Shown here: one piece after another, positions 16,141-22,855 of the stretch
Layout of the letters: each line of letters opens with the position of its first letter
Position numbering within the stretch: the first letter of the stretch is position 1
Assembly: GCA_910579325.1 (NCBI GenBank)
Contig: CAJTTU010000054.1
Span: 1 to 22,855, forward strand
Direction: 5' to 3'
Origin: an uncultured Lachnospiraceae bacterium
GTDB lineage: Bacteria; Bacillota; Clostridia; Lachnospirales; Lachnospiraceae
Length of the DNA stretch: 22,855 nt
Notes under the pieces: model-generated
Database searches by the model: none
Seen by the model: the letters and a program-made list of their open reading frames with translations, nothing else
Told to the model about the DNA's origin: nothing
Program-made: the position numbers and the translations under genes

Positions 16141-16290
16141 GATTGGTAGTGTCAAATGAACTATGAAAACAGCAACGAACCGGACAAGCCCCGGCAAATC
16201 GTAAGCGGCTAAAGGACATCCGCTAACTATTTGCCATGCATTGCACGTAAGGGTCTAAAAGACAGACCCTAAGTGCTCATAGCGACGGGA
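16141..16290. repeat. Folded intergenic element with two consecutive hairpins
   Basis: Within the gap between the second permease and the adaptor gene, GGCAAAT (16193-16199) pairs perfectly with ATTTGCC further on, enclosing an inner AGCGG/CCGCT stem. A second hairpin has AGGGTCT/AGACCCT, framed by GCAC and GTGC. A short ORF (16156-16212, 18 residues) runs into the first hairpin, with a second overlapping frame starting at 16163. It shares the 11-mer TGCAATGCATG (one orientation inverted) and GTAAGCG with the element at 10400-10625. It may be a dispersed repeat, a structured RNA or an attenuator within the operon. Confidence 0.5.
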
Positions 16291-16328
16291 GGGTAGTTGC
16301 GGAACTGGATTAAAAGGGGAGTCGTGGG

Positions 16329-17975
16329 ATGAAACAGAGAAAAGCGGCGGCCTGGTTACTGGCCGGTTTTCTGACAATGATGTTTTTGTGTACGCTGATT
16401 TCCAGAGGGCTCTATGCATCCGGGCTTCCCCGGGTCGTTACCGGGACGCCTGACAGGCGGTCGATCGGGCATGTGGCGGAGGCGGAGGGCTCCATAGTGC
16501 CGGGAAAAGAGCTTGCGGTGAATGTCCCTCAGGGAATCCGGGTCAGAGAGGTTTTTATTCAGCCGGGAGACGAGGTCGGTCCCGAGACACTGCTGTTTGC
16601 GGCAGACCAGACGGATCTGGGAGAGCTGATCAAAGAAAAGGAGCTGGAGATTGAGAAGCTTCGACTAAGTATTGAGGATATGGAGCGGAACGAAAGTCTG
16701 GATCAGCAGAAAAAGGGGCTGGACCGAAAGCGGGCGGCGCAAGATGCGGCGAGTGACAGTCAGAATGAGAGCAGAAATGTGGAGCGGCATCAGCGGGATT
16801 TGCAAAAAGCGGAGGAAGAATTGGCCAGCCATCTGGCAGAGCGTCCTGAGGTTACGGACCCGAAGGAGCGGGACAGGCAGAATCAGGACTATGAAAATCA
16901 AGTAAGAGAAGAAAAAGAGCTGCAAAAGCAGATTATAAGCTTAGACAGGCAGATCGAGGAGATGCGGTCGGACAGCGCCGGGAACGGAAGCGTGAGTGGA
17001 AATCAGAGTGGAAATCAAAGTGGAGATCAAAGCGAAAACCAAAGTTCCGCAGAAGCGGAGCTGCTTCGTCAGAAACAAAAGGAGCTGGCGGCGCTGAGAG
17101 AAAAGCTGTCCGGACTTCAGTTAGACTCTGGGGAAAAACCGGATTATGGCGTAGAGGACGGGGAAGTGACGGCTTGGGAGGAGAAGAAGCGTCAGCTGGA
17201 GGATGCCGTGGAAGCTGCGAAACGGGGACTGGAAGATGCGGGGAAGCAGCAGGAGGATAGTCTCAGGCAGGGGGAGCGGGAAATGGAAGACGCCGCCTGG
17301 CCGGAGCAGGCGGACAGTACGGTACGGCAAAATCGTTTGACCATGGAGCTGGAACAGGAACGGCTGGAGCAATACCGGCGGATCTATGAAGCCGGAGGAA
17401 AGGTGTACGGCGAACAGCCCGGATTTGTGACGGAGCTTGGGATTTGCTCCGGCGATCGGACTGCAGACAGCCCGGTGATTCGCTATGCGGCCCATAACAG
17501 CCCGTTTCGCTTAAAAGCGACCCTCACAAAAGAGCAGAAAAAATATGTGAATCCGGGCGATCAGGCGGAGGTAAGCCTGGTGAACGGCCGGAAGCTGGAA
17601 CTGGAAATCACCTATCTGGCTGAGAGCGAGACAGCTCCCGGCACTTATGATCTGGAAATCGATCTGCCCGGTCAGGACGGTATTCTGGGCATGAGCGGCA
17701 GTTTTCGTGCAAAAACTCAGTCGGACAGCTACGAATGCTGCGTGCCTGCGGAAGCGGTTTATTCTGAAAATCAAAGGTATTATGTCTATGCCGTGGGGCG
17801 CAGGCAGACGATTCTGGGAGAGGAGCTGGCCGTGGAAAAGGTTCCGGTGACGGTACTGGACCAGAATGAGAAATACGCGGCTTTAGAGCCCGGCGTGATT
17901 ACGTCGGAAACCGAGGTGATTGTGAGAAGCGATAAAGAGGTGAAGGAAGGGGCGATTGTGAGGTATACGGAGTGA
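16329..17975 (+). CDS. HlyD-like membrane-fusion/periplasmic adaptor protein with long coiled coil
   Basis: The 548-residue protein has one N-terminal membrane segment (about 8-26). A half-lipoyl segment follows, with the typical GIRVREVFIQPGDEVG (69-84). Heptad-rich coiled coil then runs from about 97 to 355, interrupted by a Ser/Asn/Gln/Gly-rich hinge near 218-240. The second lipoyl half and beta-barrel domain (FRLKATLTKEQKKYVNPGD and beyond) come last. Such adaptors normally bridge an exporter (ABC or RND) to outer structures; in Gram-positive bacteria they work with MacB-type exporters. Here the operon neighbours are importer-type permeases, which is unusual. GGGGAG lies eight bases before the ATG. 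No MacB-like permease or ATPase is visible downstream before a hairpin, so the true partner is uncertain. Confidence 0.82.
   Translation: MKQRKAAAWLLAGFLTMMFLCTLISRGLYASGLPRVVTGTPDRRSIGHVAEAEGSIVPGKELAVNVPQGIRVREVFIQPGDEVGPETLLFAADQTDLGELIKEKELEIEKLRLSIEDMERNESLDQQKKGLDRKRAAQDAASDSQNESRNVERHQRDLQKAEEELASHLAERPEVTDPKERDRQNQDYENQVREEKELQKQIISLDRQIEEMRSDSAGNGSVSGNQSGNQSGDQSENQSSAEAELLRQKQKELAALREKLSGLQLDSGEKPDYGVEDGEVTAWEEKKRQLEDAVEAAKRGLEDAGKQQEDSLRQGEREMEDAAWPEQADSTVRQNRLTMELEQERLEQYRRIYEAGGKVYGEQPGFVTELGICSGDRTADSPVIRYAAHNSPFRLKATLTKEQKKYVNPGDQAEVSLVNGRKLELEITYLAESETAPGTYDLEIDLPGQDGILGMSGSFRAKTQSDSYECCVPAEAVYSENQRYYVYAVGRRQTILGEELAVEKVPVTVLDQNEKYAALEPGVITSETEVIVRSDKEVKEGAIVRYTE
16986..17045 (+). 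repeat. Tandem 12-bp coding repeat (GNQS-type units) in the adaptor hinge
   Basis: Four clear 12-base units, GGAAATCAGAGT, GGAAATCAAAGT, GGAGATCAAAGC and GAAAACCAAAGT, start at 16998, 17010, 17022 and 17034. A more diverged unit lies at 16986. They encode SGNQSGNQSGDQSENQS, a flexible hinge that breaks the coiled coil. In-frame copy-number change would alter coil geometry without breaking the gene. Confidence 0.9.
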
Positions 17976-17979
17976 GAAT

Positions 17980-18009
17980 GGGGGCTTGGAGGGGGGATGA
18001 AAGCCCCCC
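17980..18009 (+). terminator. Possible terminator hairpin after the adaptor gene
   Basis: GGGGGCTT (17980-17987) pairs with AAGCCCCC (18001-18008), four bases after the stop codon. A competing pairing with AGGGGGG/CCCCCCT exists. The tail (CTTAACTATT) has few T residues, so termination is not certain. Confidence 0.5.
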
Positions 18010-18059
18010 TTAACTATTGGCCGATAAAATATTCCTTGTAAAGTTTATTTCTATACTGT

Positions 18060-18240
18060 TTATCTTGTGTGGCTTTGATTACATCCTGTGACCGGATTGT
18101 TCTTCATCAGCTTTGCTTTATCCTTATCATATTCATCAAACCGTGTTTCATGAGAAAAGATATAGAAAGGAAATGCAATCATTCAGCAGTGTGCGGAACA
18201 CATCGTCATATGGTGTGTTTGTGATCCTTACATTGTCCAT
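18060..18240 (-). pseudogene. Remnant of an Rpn-like nuclease/putative transposase gene
   Basis: On the minus strand, the ATG at 18240 opens MDNVRITNTPYDDVFRTLLN, then DC and eight more residues before a stop (18148). RITNTPYDDVFRTLLNDC is typical of the N-terminus of Rpn-family PD-(D/E)XK proteins, which are abundant in Lachnospiraceae. In a different frame, overlapping this, 18152-18060 encodes ETRFDEYDKDKAKLMKNN, also Rpn-like, and then stops. The family is about 300 residues long, so most of the gene, including the catalytic core, has been lost by an internal deletion plus frameshift. GGGG lies about nine bases before the old start. The identification rests on my memory of the family, not on a search. 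Confidence 0.55.
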
Positions 18241-18326
18241 TGTTATCATCCCCTTTTATTATATATTACCATACCGTATAAATTTACTCATTTAAAAAAG
18301 CATTGTTTCGAAAGGAATTTTGTCTT

Positions 18327-19628
18327 TCAGATCAGCCCCGCCGCCATCGGCAGATACATACTGACTGAGGACACATAAGTTACCAGCAGCAATCCGGCTA
18401 AAATAGCGCCGTAGTACATCAGCATATAAGGCATAACCCCGGACAGTGTAGTGTCCCCTACCTTGATTGACACAAACAGGGTGTTTCCCACCGGCGGAGT
18501 GATATTTCCGATACAGAGGTTGTATACCAGGATCAGGCCGAACTGGACCGGGTGCATGCCGAAGGTTTTCACAATGGGCAGAAACAGCGGCGTGAAAATC
18601 AGGATGGCCGGGGTCACGTCCATAAAGGTACCGGCGACAAGCAGGATCAGGTTCATGATAATCAGAATAACCATTGGGCTGTTGGTCAGCCCCAGCAGCG
18701 CCGAGGCGATGGCCTGGGGAATCTGGGTGAAGGCCATAACCCAGCCCATAATATTGGACACGCCGATGAGAAATACGATCATGCCGCTCATCCTGGCGCT
18801 GTCCACCACCGTTTTCCAGAAAGATTTCCAGGTGATGTTCCGGTAGCAGATGCCTAAGAATAACGCGTATACCACGGCGATGGCAGAGCCTTCCGTGGCT
18901 GTGAAAATTCCTTTTACGATACCGCCGATTACCACCAGGATCAGCGATAGAGAGGGGATGGCGCGCAAAGTAGATATACCTAAATTTTTCCAGTCATACT
19001 TGCCCAAAGTTCCCTGATATCCTTTTTTTACTGCAATGCATACGGCCACGGCCATACAGCAAAGGGCCCACAGAATGCCGGGAATATAACCGGCCAGAAA
19101 CAGGGCCGCCACAGAGGTGCCGCCGGATACCAGAGAGTAGGTAATCAGCGCGTTGGAGGGAGGAATCAGCAGTCCCGACGGGGCCGAAGCGGCGTTGGTG
19201 GCGCCGCAAAGGGCCTTTTCATACCCCTGTTCTTCCTCGCCCTGGCGCACCATGCTGCCCACTGCCGCAGCCGCCGCGGAGGCAGAGCCGGAGATTGCCC
19301 CGAACAATGCGTTTGCGCCGATATTAGTTACCAGCAGAGAGCCGGGCAGTTTCCCCAGAAGAGCAAGGACAAAATCCACCAGTCTTTTGGCGATGCCCCC
19401 CTGATTCATCAGGTTGCCGGCCAGCACGAAAAAAGGAATCGCAGTCAGGCTGAAATTGCTCATGCCGACGAAAGTACGCTGGGCTGCCGTCAGCACGGAA
19501 ACGTCCGGCGGCACGGTAGGCAGGATGGCCGCCAGAGAGGAGATGCCGATGGCATAGGAAATGGGAACGCCCAGAACCAGCAGTACCAGCAGAACTGCCA
19601 TAATGATAATCAGCGATTGAATTGCCAT
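18327..19628 (-). CDS. TRAP transporter large permease, DctM/SiaM family
   Basis: This 433-residue membrane protein is the transport subunit of a sodium-driven TRAP system. About a dozen hydrophobic segments are visible. Family motifs include AGNLMNQGGIAKRLVDF (70-86) and the region TNIGANALFGAISGSASAAA, then ALCGATNAASAPSGLLIPPS. The ending IGNITPPVGNTLFVS is also typical. The start lies three bases after the small-subunit stop, with AAGGAGG inside the end of that gene, so translation is coupled. No clear terminator follows the stop at 18327. Confidence 0.96.
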   Translation of the reverse strand: MAIQSLIIIMAVLLVLLVLGVPISYAIGISSLAAILPTVPPDVSVLTAAQRTFVGMSNFSLTAIPFFVLAGNLMNQGGIAKRLVDFVLALLGKLPGSLLVTNIGANALFGAISGSASAAAAAVGSMVRQGEEEQGYEKALCGATNAASAPSGLLIPPSNALITYSLVSGGTSVAALFLAGYIPGILWALCCMAVAVCIAVKKGYQGTLGKYDWKNLGISTLRAIPSLSLILVVIGGIVKGIFTATEGSAIAVVYALFLGICYRNITWKSFWKTVVDSARMSGMIVFLIGVSNIMGWVMAFTQIPQAIASALLGLTNSPMVILIIMNLILLVAGTFMDVTPAILIFTPLFLPIVKTFGMHPVQFGLILVYNLCIGNITPPVGNTLFVSIKVGDTTLSGVMPYMLMYYGAILAGLLLVTYVSSVSMYLPMAAGLI

Positions 19629-19631
19629 AGC

Positions 19632-20141
19632 TTACACTGCCTCCTTTTCAGCTTCCACTGCCTCGGTGCGGGGCAGGCTGCCATGTAAAATGTCAACAAT
19701 ATTTAAGATGGTATAAATCACGTTCAGAATGCCGCTTAAAGGCAGTATTATATAGAAAATGCCGATGGGGATGCCTAAAGAAGAAGTCATCTGCCCCATA
19801 GCCAGGTTTGTGATCTGCACACCGCCGAAAATCAGGATGACTGCAGAAAACAAGCAGGCAACCACCTCAGCGAATACGGACAGCGCCTTTTGGATGCCGG
19901 GGCTGGCCTGTTGTGCCAACAAAGGAATGTTCATATGCCCACGCTCTCCGGTTACTAAAGAAGCGCCGAACAGGGACATCCAGGCGAACAGATAGGAAAC
20001 CAGCTCCTCCGACCAGGAAGAGGGCTGTTTCAGAAGATAACGGGTAAAGACCTGCCAGCAGGTCAGGCCGACCATGGCCAGGAAGCTTGCGCCGGCCAGA
20101 CAGTTCAGCGCCTGGTTAATTGTGTTTCTCAGTGGTTTCAT
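19632..20141 (-). CDS. TRAP transporter small permease, DctQ/SiaQ family
   Basis: The 169-residue protein has four membrane segments and the family signature WQVFTRYLLKQPSSWSEELV (30-49), followed by GERGHMNIPLL. It supports the large permease and docking of the binding protein. AAGGAGA lies seven bases before the ATG. It is separated from the binding-protein gene by 81 bp and from the large permease by three. Confidence 0.94.
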   Translation of the reverse strand: MKPLRNTINQALNCLAGASFLAMVGLTCWQVFTRYLLKQPSSWSEELVSYLFAWMSLFGASLVTGERGHMNIPLLAQQASPGIQKALSVFAEVVACLFSAVILIFGGVQITNLAMGQMTSSLGIPIGIFYIILPLSGILNVIYTILNIVDILHGSLPRTEAVEAEKEAV

Positions 20142-20222
20142 TGTGGATTCTCCTTTTGCCGGATTTGACTTGCTTGTATTCCATAGGGGATTCGCGATTA
20201 ACAGACATTTTCCGGTGTGCTG

Positions 20223-21254
20223 TCAGTCTGAATCCCTTTGTGCCGGGTATATGGCATTATAGGCCTGGATGGCGTTATAAATATCCTTGAGACCCGGATT
20301 GTTTTGCAGGATAGATTTGTGGAGCGGTCTGCATGCCTCCACAAAGGGTTCCTGATCGGGATACAGAAATTGTACGCCCTGTTGGTTCCGGGCCCTGTTC
20401 CTGGCGTTTTCCACCGCCTCAACCCACGCTTCCCGCTGTACCTGGTTCACCAGCCGGAACCCTTTCTGAAAAATATCCAGCTCCTCCTGGGACAGTCCGT
20501 TTAAAAAGGCGTCGTTGGCAATCAGAATGTCCGGCACCATCTGGTGCATGTCGTAGGAATAATATTTGCACACATCTCCGTGTCCGTTATCTGTCAATGC
20601 CATTTCATTATTTTCCGCCCCGTCGATAATATGAGACTGAAGCGCCGTATACACTTCCCCGAACCCCATGGGAGCGGCGGAGCCGCCTAACAGGCGCATC
20701 ATCTCCACATTGGTGGGAGACTGCTGCACACGGATTTTCAGTCCTTTTAAATCTGCCGGGCTTTCGATTGGTTTGTTCACCGTATAAAAATTCCGGGTGC
20801 CCGCGTCCAGCCAAGTGACCGCCCGAAATCCTGCTTTTTCTGTGGAGTCGAAAATGGGCTCCGTGATCTTTGGGTCATCCATGACCTGGTGATAAGCTTC
20901 GGAGCTGGCAAAGAGGTAGGGCAGGTTAAAGATTTCATAATCCTGACTGAAGGTTTCCAGAATGGCGTTGCTGGCGATGCAGAAATCGATGGCGCCTGTC
21001 TGGGTCAGCTGTACCATGTCCGTCTGGGAACCCAGCAGCTCGCTGGGGTACACCTCTACCGAATACCGGTCTCCTAAATTTTCATTGATATAATTCTGGA
21101 ATGCCACAAGCGCCGTATGGGTGGGATGGTTCACCGACTGGTTATGGCCGATCCGCACAATCCGCTGCCCGCCGGCAGCGCCGCAGCCGGTCATTGAAAA
21201 TGTCGCAGCCAGTATGATTATGGAAAATATCAGATGTTTTCGGAAATTGTTCAT
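20223..21254 (-). CDS. TRAP transporter solute-binding lipoprotein, DctP family
   Basis: The 343-residue protein has a lipoprotein signal ending in SMTGC (Cys24), so it is membrane-tethered as expected in a Gram-positive host. The fold follows the DctP family: IGHNQSVNHPTHTAL near the start, VEVYPSELLGSQTDMVQLTQ (66-85), then LKGLKIRVQQSP (169-180). The arginine in KIRVQQ (R175) is in the position that normally pairs with the ligand carboxylate. IIDGAENNEMAL follows. The ligand is therefore probably an organic acid, such as a sugar acid or dicarboxylate, but which one cannot be read. It is the first gene of the operon, preceded by AGGAAGGA. It diverges from the phosphatase-like gene. Confidence 0.95.
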   Translation of the reverse strand: MNNFRKHLIFSIIILAATFSMTGCGAAGGQRIVRIGHNQSVNHPTHTALVAFQNYINENLGDRYSVEVYPSELLGSQTDMVQLTQTGAIDFCIASNAILETFSQDYEIFNLPYLFASSEAYHQVMDDPKITEPIFDSTEKAGFRAVTWLDAGTRNFYTVNKPIESPADLKGLKIRVQQSPTNVEMMRLLGGSAAPMGFGEVYTALQSHIIDGAENNEMALTDNGHGDVCKYYSYDMHQMVPDILIANDAFLNGLSQEELDIFQKGFRLVNQVQREAWVEAVENARNRARNQQGVQFLYPDQEPFVEACRPLHKSILQNNPGLKDIYNAIQAYNAIYPAQRDSD

Positions 21255-21485
21255 CAGTATGATTGTCCTTCCTGTGCAAAGTTCCGAACGATTTGGGCTT
21301 CGTCCGATTTAAGTTATCCTATAGTATGTGTGGAAAAAAGAAAAATTATGAAAAAATATTTGCGGATATAGCCAATGGGATAAATTGTGCGGCGAGATTC
21401 ATAAGAATTAAAAAGATTCTGTCTATTTTTCGTTGACAACGGTATGGGATAATGATACTGTTACAGGGGGAGGATTTTACGGTCC
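21255..21485. promoter_or_regulatory. Divergent promoter region between the TRAP operon and the phosphatase-like/rpiB operon
   Basis: For the plus strand there is a perfect -35 TTGACA (21433-21438). The best -10 is GATACT (21454-21459) at 15 bases, or TACTGT at 17; GGGGGAGGA and the ATG at 21486 follow. For the minus strand I see only weak candidates, such as TATAGG near 21320. No inverted repeat strong enough to call an operator stands out. Confidence 0.55.
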
Positions 21486-22052
21486 ATGAAGAAATATAAG
21501 AAGATTATTTTTGTGTGCGAGGATAATACCTGCCGCAGCGTGATGGCGGAAGCGATCATGAACGGCTTTAAAAATTCCCTGAAAGGCGGCCAGGAGCTGG
21601 CCGTGGTATCCAGGGGATTGGTCGTCCTGTTCCCGGAGCCGATGAATCCAAAGGCGGTGGCGATTTTGAAAAGCCGTCAGTTAGAGCCGACCCATGAGCA
21701 TTCCATCTCATTGCTTGCGGAAGATTTGACAGAGGATACGCTGGTGATCGCCATGACCGAAGCAGAGTGTCTTTCGGTGGCGGAGCAATTCGGCACGGTG
21801 GCGGATATCACAACGGTCAGAAGGTTTGTGGGGCAGAACGGCGATTTGGAGGAGCCTCACGGAAGCCTGTCTGACTATGGGATGTTTTTCGAGTATCTGG
21901 ATCTGTTGGTGAAGATGGTGGCCCAGGCGCTTTTGAAGGAGATTGCGGAGGAACCGTCAAAAGAAGAAAACGAAGAATTTACCGGTGAGATTGAAAGCGG
22001 CGGAGAACGATCCGATGAAAAAGAGGATGATTTAATAATACCGGCTGAATAA
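21486..22052 (+). CDS. Divergent low-molecular-weight protein tyrosine/arginine phosphatase-like protein
   Basis: The protein (188 residues) has the phosphatase P-loop near its start: VCEDNTCRSVMAEA, with the C-x5-R-S core C11...R17-S18. The family usually reads CTGNTCRSPMAEA, so T, G and P are changed to E, D and V. The general acid, usually Asp-Pro in DP(Y/F)GGS, appears here as EEPHGSLSDYG. A Lys/Glu-rich acidic tail of about 35 residues replaces the normal C-terminus at 150. In many Firmicutes the arginine phosphatase YwlE gene stands next to rpiB, and that order is seen here (58 bp apart). It may be a weak phosphatase or a binding protein; activity is uncertain. Confidence 0.8.
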   Translation: MKKYKKIIFVCEDNTCRSVMAEAIMNGFKNSLKGGQELAVVSRGLVVLFPEPMNPKAVAILKSRQLEPTHEHSISLLAEDLTEDTLVIAMTEAECLSVAEQFGTVADITTVRRFVGQNGDLEEPHGSLSDYGMFFEYLDLLVKMVAQALLKEIAEEPSKEENEEFTGEIESGGERSDEKEDDLIIPAE

Positions 22053-22110
22053 AAAAGCTAACATAGAGCTGGCAGGTATATGCGATGCCGGGCGGCAGGA
22101 GGAGAATATT

Positions 22111-22542
22111 ATGATAGCGTTAGGTAGCGACCATGGCGGATATGAATTGAAACAGGAGATCATCTCCCATCTGGAATCGAAGGGAATCGCGTACCGGGAC
22201 TATGGCAGCTTTAGTCCGGAGCCGGCGGATTACCCGGAGTATGCCCATATCGTAGCCCATGCAGTTGTGAATGGGGAGTGCGAAAAAGGAATTCTGATCT
22301 GCGGCACCGGAATCGGCATCTCAATCGCAGCCAATAAGGTAAAAGGAATCCGTGCTGCCGTCTGCACCGACTGCTTTACGGCGGAGGCCACCCGTCTGCA
22401 TAATGACGCGAATATTCTGGCCCTCGGCGGCCGGGTGGTGGGTCCGGGGCTGGCTTTGAAGATTGTGGATACGTTTCTGAACACGCCCTTTTCAGGGGAG
22501 GAACGGCATAGCCGGAGGATATCTAAGATTGAAGCCGTGTAA
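22111..22542 (+). CDS. rpiB: Ribose-5-phosphate isomerase B
   Basis: The 143-residue enzyme interconverts ribose-5-phosphate and ribulose-5-phosphate in the non-oxidative pentose phosphate pathway; some family members act on allose- or galactose-phosphates. GSDHGGYELK opens the protein. The catalytic cysteine is in ILICGTGIGISIAANK (C64) and the phosphate/sugar-binding residues in RLHNDANILALGGR (H97 to R108). Length and order are normal for RpiB. AGGAGGA lies a few bases before the ATG. It forms an operon with the phosphatase-like gene upstream. Confidence 0.96.
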   Translation: MIALGSDHGGYELKQEIISHLESKGIAYRDYGSFSPEPADYPEYAHIVAHAVVNGECEKGILICGTGIGISIAANKVKGIRAAVCTDCFTAEATRLHNDANILALGGRVVGPGLALKIVDTFLNTPFSGEERHSRRISKIEAV

Positions 22543-22571
22543 AAGATGAGGGATAAAAAGATGGCAGGCGG

Positions 22572-22637
22572 AATATGCTCTGAATGAATTTCTTAATCGT
22601 GTTTTGGGGTTAGCTGAAAACATTCAGGGCATATTTT
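22572..22637 (+). terminator. Long-loop hairpin after rpiB, possible terminator
   Basis: AATATGCTCTGAATG (22572-22586) pairs over all 15 bases, one of them U-G, with CATTCAGGGCATATT (22621-22635). The loop is 34 nt and two more T residues follow. It lies 29 bases after the rpiB stop. The large loop and short T run are unusual for a simple terminator. Confidence 0.5.
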
Positions 22638-22712
22638 ATATGGAAGACGCAAATAATGAATGGAATGGATATTCTATATTCCACATATCAAAAATGCCTG
22701 CCGGAGGTGATT

Positions 22713-22855
22713 ATGAAATTACATCAGCTCAGGTATTTTGTGGAGGTTGCGCTCTCTGCTTCGATCGTAAAAGCCAGCGAGCGCCTTTATACGACACCGC
22801 AGAATATCAGCAAAGCCTTGATTCAGTTGGAAGATGAACTGGGGGTCAAACTTTT
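22713..22855 (+). CDS. LysR-family transcriptional regulator (N-terminal fragment, cut by window edge)
   Basis: The ATG at 22713 follows GGAGG by five bases and the frame stays open to the window edge, giving 47 complete codons. The sequence MKLHQLRYFVEVALSASIVK, then ASERLYTTPQNISKALIQLE and DELGVKL, is the classic LysR winged-helix N-terminus (AAxxLxxxQxxxSxxIxxLExxLGxxLF). The remaining 240-odd residues, including the effector domain, lie outside. A GGAAT-N11-ATTCC inverted pair (22662-22682) just upstream could be an autoregulatory site. Confidence 0.9.
   Translation, partial: MKLHQLRYFVEVALSASIVKASERLYTTPQNISKALIQLEDELGVKL

Noticed and set aside
16118..16328. Possible group II intron fragment or cobalamin riboswitch
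   Set aside because: The hairpins lack a domain V-like sequence and a B12-box, so only the neutral call of a folded element is kept.

Overview
The window looks like a piece of a Gram-positive, spore-forming, anaerobic gut-type Clostridia chromosome, most likely Lachnospiraceae. The grounds are strong AGGAGG-type ribosome binding sites, a SleB/CwlJ-type cortex hydrolase, many lipobox lipoproteins, an ABC importer with no dedicated ATPase, a corrinoid-methyltransferase-like UroD protein, and moderately GC-rich genes separated by AT-rich gaps. The family assignment is an inference from gene content; no 16S or marker gene is present.

Layout, left to right. (1) 1-656: leader-proximal end of a type I-E CRISPR array, nine perfect 28-bp repeats plus one decayed terminal repeat and nine 33-bp spacers; no cas gene is in the window. 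(2) 702-2167: a complete IS4-superfamily insertion sequence abutting the CRISPR trailer. (3) 2203-4767: a consensus promoter, an RlmI-like SAM methyltransferase, an SH3b/SleB-type cell-wall hydrolase and a terminator. (4) 5038-7583: a UroD-family protein and an orphan lipoprotein, each followed by a terminator. (5) 7606-7763, minus strand: tRNA-Gln(CUG) with its own promoter and terminator. (6) 7844-9976, minus strand: an OmpR-type response regulator and a histidine kinase. (7) 10400-10625: a densely folded intergenic element, then a consensus promoter and a REC-GGDEF diguanylate cyclase. (8) 11835-17975: a propeller-plus-solute-binding-protein lipoprotein, two MalF/MalG-type permeases, a second folded intergenic element, and a long coiled-coil HlyD-like adaptor. 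(9) 18060-18240, minus strand: remnant of an Rpn-family gene. (10) 18327-21254, minus strand: a complete TRAP transporter (DctP-DctQ-DctM order of transcription). (11) 21486-22542: a divergent low-molecular-weight phosphatase-like protein and RpiB. (12) 22713 to the edge: the N-terminus of a LysR-family regulator.

The most unusual coding locus is 11835-17975. It joins the parts of a carbohydrate-type ABC importer (fused binding protein, two permeases) to an exporter-type membrane-fusion adaptor, with no ATPase in the window. The most unusual non-coding features are the two intergenic elements at about 10400-10625 and 16141-16290, each made of perfect nested hairpins and carrying short ORF-like stretches. 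They look like copies of dispersed repeat or structured RNA families, not ordinary spacers.
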